64,000 nt of DNA from Proteles cristata cristata. Taxonomy: Eukaryota > Chordata > Mammalia > Carnivora > Hyaenidae. Location: assembly GCA_017311185.1 (NCBI GenBank), contig JAESUZ010003091.1, positions 1,397,992-1,461,991 of the forward strand, written 5' to 3'. The notes under the pieces were generated by a model, which searched no databases, had not been told where the DNA came from, and saw nothing but the letters and a program-made list of their open reading frames with translations. Position 1 is the stretch's first letter. Each line of letters begins with the position of its first letter. Position numbers and translations under genes: made by a program. Shown in pieces: positions 45,882 through 64,000 of the stretch.

Positions 45882-47197
45882 GTATTTTAAAGTATATTTT
45901 TTTTGGTGTGACTCATAAGTATCTCCTCATGGTTCAGGGTTTAACAGAACAGGAAATAGACGGTATATAATATGTTTAGCCTCAGAGTTGTTAGCATACT
46001 GGGAAGTTTGCTAAGCTTTGGAGAAGACATTTTTCACTAGAGAACTTGGATGGTCTTGTCCTAACTTGTTTGAAGCCAGGGACGCTGTATTTTGGCGCTA
46101 GTTGTCTCCTACAAAGGTTCTCAAACCATGACCCTCAAGTAGATCTCCTCTTTTCTGAAATTGTTTTTCTGCTGGGTATCTGCAGCAGTTGGCATGAAGG
46201 GCTAGAGAGTTCATGTAACACCAGGCTACTTTGCTGATGAACACTTTGCCCTCAGTGCCTGCTAGGAGTGAAATTAATTAGCCTGGTGCTGTCCTAGTCA
46301 ATTTCCTTCTCAGCGGGTTGTGTGGTTAGAGCTCCTCTGAGTCTAAGGCTGATCTTCCACTTTTACTAGTTGCTGGGTTGGACAGTTCTTTAAAATTGGA
46401 ATAAAGGTGGTATTATTTAAAAAACAACAACAACAAGAAAAGACTTGGCTACAAAATAAATGAGAAGCAAAAAAAAAAAAAAAGGACAAAAAGTGGCCAA
46501 GACCAAAGTAGTACTTTTCTTTTTTTCTGGTTGCAGTAATGGACCATGGATAAGTAACAATTAAGCTAGTAAAATAAACTGCTTTTTAAACTTGTCTTTT
46601 TTCATAGGCTTAGAGAATTCTTAATTGTTAGATACATTTGAAGTCGTTTTTAAAACTTCCAAGCAAACCTGAGTTAGTATTTTATGTTCCCTCCGCAGAG
46701 AGCTGCACCACACACCTCCAGAGCCAGATTTTATGCTCTTAACATGCAAAACTCACATCTTCATTGCCAGTCTGCCCCAAAGATAGTCTTAAGTGGGAAT
46801 TCTGAAATTTCATTCTGGCTCCTCCTGGCAATAATGATAACTGGGATTTGTAAAATTGCCTAAGATGCACTTCTTCCTTACTAGACCAGCAGTTTATGAG
46901 AATGTGTTTTCCATCAAGTGGACGCCCACTTTGATCACAGGTGATCAACTGTAGCATTGGGTTCTTGAATATACCATGGAATCATGGACTGCTCAAATCA
47001 GGAAGGCCAAAGTACCACTGCATTACCTAGTTTGCTAGCTTCAGTGAAACAGCATGTCATATGTATAAAACTGGTAACTCCATCTGTGATTACATGGGGT
47101 GCTTTCGTTGTGAGTTGCTGTAGGATAGTGTTTAAAACCAGTGGGGACTCTGGTCCTAACAGTGGTATTACTCAGTGAGGATGCAGCTGTATCCTTT
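45882..47197. other. Intron 1 stretch without recognised repeats
   Basis: There is a short (CAA)n and an A run at 46424-46485. No exon or known repeat is recognised. Confidence 0.45.
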
Positions 47198-47422
47198 TTT
47201 TGTTTGCTTTAATTTTTTTTAATGTTTATTTTTGAGAGAGAGAGAGAGAGACAGAACATGAATGGGGGAGGGGCACATAGATTTCAGAGTAGGCCCCAGG
47301 CTCCGATCCCGACTGACACAACACGGAGCTTGAACTCCACAAACTGCAAGATCATGACCTGAGCTGAAGTCGAATGCTTAACCGACTGAGCCACCCAGGC
47401 GCCCCGCAACTGTATTTTATTA
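47183..47422 (-). repeat. CanSINE, antisense
   Basis: The body is about 47200-47405. Diverged flanks are GCAGCTGTATCC and GCAACTGTATTT. The head end is CCACCCAGGCGCCCC. Confidence 0.9.
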
Positions 47423-47819
47423 ATTCTCTTCCATGCGTATCACTTAAGTGTCCAGTGAATGTGTCCGAGTTGAGTGATTTTTTTTCATTTATCCCTCTTT
47501 CTACAAAAGACTTGAGGCAGTTTCCAGAAGTAGTTAACCTATAAAACAGTAAACAGTTGAGGGAATTATAGCAAAGTGAATAATAGTGTTAAGAAAATAG
47601 TAAAGCTATTACAGGATGAGCATATGATCCTGTAGTGTCAAGAGACAGCTTACAGATTGGTCTCAGAGCTTCCTAGTAGCCAAGGAAAGAGGGCGACGTT
47701 GTCTGTGCAGAGCTGGAAATATATCAGCCAGGTGTTCAGGAAAGAAACATCTGCCTTTGATATTATAAACTCGTGTTTGATATAATGGAATACGTCCTTT
47801 CTGTAGTCCTACAATACAA

Positions 47820-48400
47820 TATATTTTAAAAAATAAAGCAGAACAGTAGGAAGAATGGTATGGCTATCATCCCAAACTGACAGATATATGCATTGTCACA
47901 TTAGCCTCATATCATCCTCATTTGAGAAGAAACCAGGAAGAGCAACTTGAACTGTCTTCTGTCCTTACCCGGCCTCCTTCTTCTCCCCTGCTCTTCCGTC
48001 CCAGCCTCGTCCTTCTCCCCTGCTCTCCCGCCCCGGCCTCCTTCTTCTCCCCTGCTCTCCCATCGCGAATCTGACGTGTAGCTTGTCACTGTTTCTCCTT
48101 CTGTGTTTTTTCACTTCTACTGAATGTATATATCTGTAAATAATATATAAATCTTAAATTTGCATAAATAAGGTACCGCAGATGCCATTCCGAAACTTGT
48201 TTTTTTTTCATTAGCGTTGTGTTTGATCTCATCTCTGTGGTGCTGCAGATCTAGTTCATTAATTTTAAATCCTGAAATGTGGGTTTCCATTATATGGAAA
48301 TAACCCAATTTAGTTTTCTATTTCCCTCCTAATGGATTCTTAGTTTGTTCTGGTTTTTCACTGTTATAACCAGTGCCACACTGCACAGCCTTCTCTGTGT
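47820..48400 (-). repeat. Ancient L1 3' region, antisense, containing a minisatellite
   Basis: 'ggtatggctatcatcccaaa' and 'cactgttataaccagtgcca' are antisense L1 3' phrases. The 32-base minisatellite at 47969-48064 lies within the span. Confidence 0.5.
47969..48064. repeat. 32-base minisatellite, three copies
   Basis: Three exact-length 32-base units lie at 47969-48000, 48001-48032 and 48033-48064. Each has the core CTTCTCCCCTGCTCT, and units differ at only a few positions. It is pyrimidine-rich on the plus strand. Confidence 0.95.
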
Positions 48401-48424
48401 CTTCTGCCCACGGGCAGACTTTCT

Positions 48425-48640
48425 CTGGCTCTTAAAATGCGGTTCCAGGACCAGCACATCAGGACCACTTGGGAATTTGTTAGAAATGCAAATTGTTGGG
48501 CCTGGTTCAAACTTCCGAAACAGAAGTGCTGGGGATGGGGCCCAGCAGGTGATCTGCTGCATGCTGAAGTTGAGAGCCCTGCCACTGGCTCATGTACAGC
48601 TAGAGTAGAATTACGGAGTCTTAGGTTGCATGCATAGTGA
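48425..48640. mobile_element. MER20-like hAT MITE
   Basis: 'ccacttgggaatttgttaga', 'aatgcaaattgttgggcctg' and 'gatggggcccagcaggtgat' match the internal pattern of the ancient nonautonomous hAT element MER20. Both ends are decayed. Confidence 0.5.
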
Positions 48641-48952
48641 ACGTATTGCATATAGCAGATTCCTGTCTAAAATCCACATACTAATTTACCGCCTCCCCAG
48701 CAGTGTATGAGAGGCCTCGTGGCCCCATAAGCACTATGGTTGCTTTTTTTTCTTGCTGGTCTGGAAAACATAAAAATATTTAAGAGCTATTTTATTTCCT
48801 TTTTTTTAGTGAACAATATTTTTATAGGGTAGTTGGGCTTTTTCTTATGGATCCTGTAGAAAATGTATGTATCAATTCATAAATTATCCCTGTGTCAGAC
48901 ATTATGAGCTCTTTTTTTCAGTTTGTGTTTTGGCTTCGGTACTTAAAAAAAC

Positions 48953-49172
48953 AGGGGTGCACGGTGGCCCAGTTGGTTGAGCGTCCGACTTCAGCCCAGG
49001 TCATGATCTCCCACTCCATGAGTTCGAGCCCCACATCAGATTCTGTGCTGACAGCTGAGAGCCTGGAGTCTACTTTGGGTCCTGTGTGTGTGTCTCTCTC
49101 TCTCTTCCCCTCACCTGCTCATGCTGTCTGTCTGTCACTCTCAAAAATGAATAAACATTTAAAAAATTTTAA
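48953..49172 (+). repeat. CanSINE, sense
   Basis: The diverged head GGGGTGCACGGTGGCCCAG leads into GAGCGTCCGACTTCAGCCC. It has a GT/CT arm and a tail of 'aataaacatttaaaaaa'. Confidence 0.9.
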
Positions 49173-49319
49173 GAACATAACCAAATTCACCGGTGGTTGA
49201 ATGGTTTTGTGCTTTGAAAGGCGTTGCGAGAAAGAATTCTGATTTGGGGGCTATGATTGGCTGCCGGGCCAGTGTGTGATGTGTACACCCTGAGACGAAT
49301 AGCAGTTATTTGAAAATGG

Positions 49320-49640
49320 TCTGAGGCTTATGAGACAGGTCAGAGTTAGATTTGGGAATCATTTGTATAAAGGCAGAAATTTGACACCGGGGATGGATAA
49401 AATGAAAGAGAGTGTAGATTGAGAAAATGTTTGAGAATTAAACCACGGGAGCAGCAGTGGAGAAAGAGAATCTAATAAGAGAGACTGAGGAATGATCAGA
49501 AAACAGCAAGGAGAAGAACGTGGAGAGTCGGGTACCGATGGGAGTGTGTACGTGAGGTCTCTCATGCTGCAGAGAAAGGAACACATCTAAGAGAGGAGTA
49601 AAGGTTCCCCTTTGAGAGAGCAGCTAGCGATGAGTTGAAG
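49320..49640 (-). repeat. L2 fragment, antisense
   Basis: 'gatttgggaatcatttgtat' and 'gaaagagagtgtagattgag' followed by 'agaatctaataagagagact' match the antisense L2 ORF2 order. Confidence 0.5.
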
Positions 49641-49642
49641 AA

Positions 49643-49886
49643 TAGAAGACTATTCTTTTTTTTTTTTTTAATGTTTTGTTTCATTTTTGAGAGAGAGAGA
49701 ATGAGTAGAGAGGAGCAGAGAGAGAAAGAGAGGAAGACACAGAATCAGAAGCAGGCCCCAGGCTCCGAGCTCTCAGCACAGAGCCTGATGCGGGGCTCAT
49801 ACTTGTGAACCGCAAGATCATGACCTGAGCTGAAGTCAGACGCTTAACTGACTGAGTCCCCCAGGCGCCCCTAGAAGACTACTCTT
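49643..49886 (-). repeat. CanSINE, antisense
   Basis: The body is 49658-49871. TAGAAGACTATTCTT and TAGAAGACTACTCTT flank it. It is the last repeat before the start-codon exon. Confidence 0.92.
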
Positions 49887-50363
49887 AATGAGTTTGTGCT
49901 GAAGTGGAGAGGATGTGATAGTGATTAGAGTGGTAACAAGGTGGTTCTCCTTTAGGGAAGGAGTATGTTTGCCCCACCCCACCCCCAGGGAAGGAGCCAG
50001 TGGCAAAGTTGTATGTGGCGTTCGCTGTGTTGGTTCCTCTTTGGCAGCCTTTTCGTGAATGTACTCGGATGTGTCCTTGGAGTAGATTCATTTGTAAGAT
50101 AATGTTAGGGGTTGGGCAGAAGATTAAAACAGGGTGGTAGAATTGTGACTGGTGGGCTGCTTTAGATTAGGCAGTCCTCTGTAGGGTAACACTGTATGCT
50201 CAGGAGCCATTTGAATGATAAGGTAGAACATTCTAGGCAGGAGACAAAGTTTCCCGGCTGCAAGGTCAAACGGAAATAGGATAGTATGCCATTTAATCTA
50301 ATAAAATCCTCCTGCTTCTCGGGTCAACCAGGGTGAAGAGAGAACAGAAGCCTTTGTCCCTGA

Positions 50364-50528
<165 letters not shown>

Positions 50529-51098
50529 TGAAAAGAACAAGATTTCTTTTCTTCATTGGGTTTCCTGCTTTCTCTTGGACATAACTGTCAAATAGCAGAT
50601 AGGAAAAAAATGCTTGTCAGCTTCCCGTTCCTTGGTTTTCCATTTGGAATCTCCATGTCCTAGGCAGTGTTTTTCACTGGAGCTTGAGAGTGGGGTTGGG
50701 GGGAAGCTTTGAAACCAGATCCACTTATATCCACCTTGATGGAAATGTGTGTTCCTCTTTGGGCAACTCACAGGAAACCAGGTTTGAGATTTGCAGCCCC
50801 AGGCAGTGGCATCAGCATCTCAGTTGTCAAACGCTGCTCTGAGCAAAGGCTCATTTTAGGTACGGCTTTATTGTCTGCTTTCCCACCCCTGTCCATGTTT
50901 TTCTCACTTTCCACCCAGTGTTTCTCAGAAGTGGAGAAATGTTATGAAAGCAGTCGGTCACTGTGAGATTTCTTAAAGTGTGGGTGAGGGACAGAAAAAG
51001 CTGAGCCTCCATGCTGGCCAGACAGGGCTATCTTCCTACGGGAATCATGCAGAGGGAGGGAGGGGAAATGATTATTTGATCTTCAGCCTGTTTTTTAG

Positions 51099-51266
<168 letters not shown>

Positions 51267-51712
51267 TGAGGAAGAACATGTCTGGCTATAAACATTTTTC
51301 CAAAAGTTGCCCATTTTGCTTGGTTTTGTGACAGAGCCTGACTAGAACGGCAGATCCTTGAAGGCGGAGACTTGGGTCTGCTCCTGACGTGTTCCCCAGT
51401 GCCTGGCACAGTACCTGGACATGATAGGTGTTCATTGTACATTTGTTCAAGTAATCCAGTGACCGTGTCAGGGATGCGCAAACTCAGACAGCTGTAGGGT
51501 GATAAAACCAGTAAAGAGGGCCAGTGTTGTAATGCTACTCATACATGGTATGAGTGTCAACCACTTGGCAAATGAATGAGTGTCCTTCTGAAAGGGCTAG
51601 GGGCCGCTTAGCTCCGGCTGTCTGGAGCTATGCAGGATTGAGGGCCGGCCATGCTCGTCACATTTTCAGATTTTTCAAGAAAAGCAAGAAATTTAGATCT
51701 TAGCGTAAAAAC

Positions 51713-51972
51713 AATCTCAACTTTTATTTTTATTTATTTATCTTTTAACCTTTTTTTTTTTTTTTTTTTAATATTGAGACACAGAGAGACAGAGCATGAG
51801 CATGGGAGGGGCAGAGAGAGGGAGACAAAGAATCCGAAGCAGGCTCCAGGCTCTGAGCTGTCAGCACAGCTCGCGGGGCTCGAACTCACAAACTGTAAGA
51901 TTGTGACCTGAGCCGAAGTCGGATGCTTAACCGACTGAGCCACACGGGTGCCCCCCAAAATCTCAACTTTTA
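51713..51972 (-). repeat. CanSINE, antisense, in the intron between coding exons 2 and 3
   Basis: The body is about 51727-51957, with 'aatctcaactttta' on both sides. T-rich tail, head end CCACACGGGTGCCCC. It is the last CanSINE before a SINE-free block reaching to 62698. Confidence 0.92.
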
Positions 51973-62698
<10,726 letters not shown>

Positions 62699-62824
62699 TT
62701 CAGGACTCTTGGTGGGCTCAGTCTGTAGAGCATGTAACTCTTGATCTCATTGTTGTGAGTTCAAGCCCCATGTGGGGTGTAGCGATTAGTTAAAAATAAA
62801 ATCTTTAAAAAAAAAAAAAAAAAA
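62699..62824 (+). repeat. CanSINE, short older form, sense
   Basis: The tRNA-like head is 'ggactcttggtgggctcagt' with 'gagttcaagccccatgtggg'. It has no CT arm and ends in 'aaaataaaatctttaaaa' and a long A run. The copy at 20148 is of the same short type. Confidence 0.85.
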
Positions 62825-63032
62825 GTACCTGGTTGGCTCAGTCAGTTGAGCCTTTGGCTCTTGATTTCGGCTCAGTTCATAATCTCACAGTTCGTAAGAC
62901 CAAGACCTGTGTGAGGCTCAGCGCTGATAGCATGCGGCTTGCTTGGGATTCTCCTCCTCTCTCTCTCTCTCCCCTGCATGCATGCGTGCGATTGTGCACT
63001 CTCTCTTTCTAGTAAACATTTGAAAAAGAAAA
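62825..63032 (+). repeat. CanSINE, sense, directly after another copy
   Basis: The head 'gtacctggttggctcagtca' follows the A run of the preceding copy without unique sequence between them. A CT arm and a tail of 'agtaaacatttgaaaaag' complete it. It probably inserted into the older A-tail. Confidence 0.88.
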
Positions 63033-63250
63033 GAAAGAATTGATTTCTTCCCCCCCCATGTATTATTATTCACTTAATTAGCATAATATAAGAAGAAAGG
63101 AATCTTATTATTCTGATATAATTTGAGGCTGAGACCCTTTCCCATAGCAGTGGGACCGGAAAGAAAGTGATCTCTTCATAACAGAGAAACCAAGACGTTT
63201 CACCAAGAAGTGTGCTAACCTTATGTGTCTGTTTCCTTTTCGCTTTGTAG

Positions 63251-63306
63251 CTCGCTCTCCAGTTTTTAGTGCCATGTTTGAACATGAAATGGAGGAGAGC
63301 AAAAAG
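63251..63306 (+). CDS. SPOP: SPOP coding exon 6: residues 220-238 (BTB domain)
   Basis: A short 56-base exon. The acceptor 'ttttcgctttgtag' precedes CTCGCTCTCC, completing Ala220 and giving RSPVFSAMFEHEMEESKK. The S-P-V-F-x-A-M-F segment is the classic BTB motif, and this helix contributes to CUL3 contact. It ends in phase 0 at 63306 with donor GTACGT. Confidence 0.98.
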
Positions 63307-63779
63307 GTACGTGACAGAATGAAGACACGTCTTTTTAGCTGGGTGACTAGAGCTACACGATTTCCTAATTCGACACCAGATTTATTTTTCTGGTCGTGTT
63401 ATTAAAACGGAGTAGCGTTCTCTGAATGGACACTTCCTGAGAGCAGGGAGAGGTGGTCCGGAAGCATTCTAGGAAAAGCAAACTCACTGTGCCCCAAGTA
63501 GATGAGCCAGTTTGGAGGGTTTTAGACGTGTGTTTCCACTCAGGAAGAGGCCAAAAAAAAAAAAAAGCTAGAGCCATCCTGCTCTTGTAGTTGAGAAGGT
63601 AAAGGTGGTACGTAGGGTAGGAGTGTCCTTTCTGATGAAGCGGGGCAGAAAGTTCATTCCCCTTCCTGTTAGGTTTCAGATGATGCGGACCTTTCTCTCA
63701 CCAGAGCTTAAAATCGTGACAGTCGTTTAGGGGTTCTGTTCTGTTGGGATGTTTCTCATTTTCAGTTTCTCTGGCATAG

Positions 63780-64000
<221 letters not shown>

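Noticed and set aside
47969..48064. CRISPR-like array
   Set aside because: The three 32-base units are contiguous without spacers, in a mammalian intron. It is a minisatellite.
27568..49200. Recurrent short frames containing AQSVKHPTSAQVMIS-like text
   Set aside because: They are translations of the CanSINE head and recur at every copy. They are not a protein family.

Overview
The window is genomic DNA from a mammal of the order Carnivora, most likely suborder Feliformia. It has long introns, a CpG-island promoter, old MIR, L2 and L1 fragments, and about 36 tRNA-Lys-derived CanSINE copies. Many of the CanSINE heads read GGCGCCTGGGTGGCTCAGTC, which is the feliform form and not the dog form. 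One CanSINE subfamily looks young, with linked sequence variants and perfect target-site duplications. I cannot name the species from sequence alone.

There is one recognisable protein-coding gene, SPOP (speckle-type POZ protein, a substrate adaptor of the CUL3 ubiquitin ligase), on the plus strand and cut off by the right edge. A CpG island at about 3480-4440 holds the likely promoter and first noncoding exon, which ends at a splice donor at 3973. A first intron of about 46 kb follows. The start codon is at 50397. Seven coding exons in the window (50397-50474, 51144-51265, 53439-53590, 53716-53843, 60083-60260, 63251-63306, 63780-63902) join in frame with canonical GT/AG signals. They encode residues 1-279: the N-terminus, the complete MATH domain and most of the BTB domain. 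The rest of the BTB domain, the BACK region and the C-terminal nuclear signal lie beyond position 64000.

Region by region: 1-3480 is upstream intergenic sequence with a MIR fragment. 3480-4440 is the CpG island and first exon. 4440-50330 is intron 1, crowded with CanSINEs mostly in antisense orientation, antisense L1 3' regions, antisense L2 pieces and microsatellites, including a compound CTT/CTG triplet tract. 50330-63902 holds the coding exons. The block from 51958 to 62698 has no CanSINE that I can see.

I found no operon-like, CRISPR, phage or otherwise novel gene system. The points worth a second look are regulatory and structural: overlapping upstream ORFs in exon 1, a candidate unannotated noncoding exon, a composite G4/Z-DNA tract, the triplet repeat, the young SINE subfamily, and a SINE lodged 22 bases after a coding-exon donor. 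Repeat family names rest on recalled consensus patterns, not on a database search.
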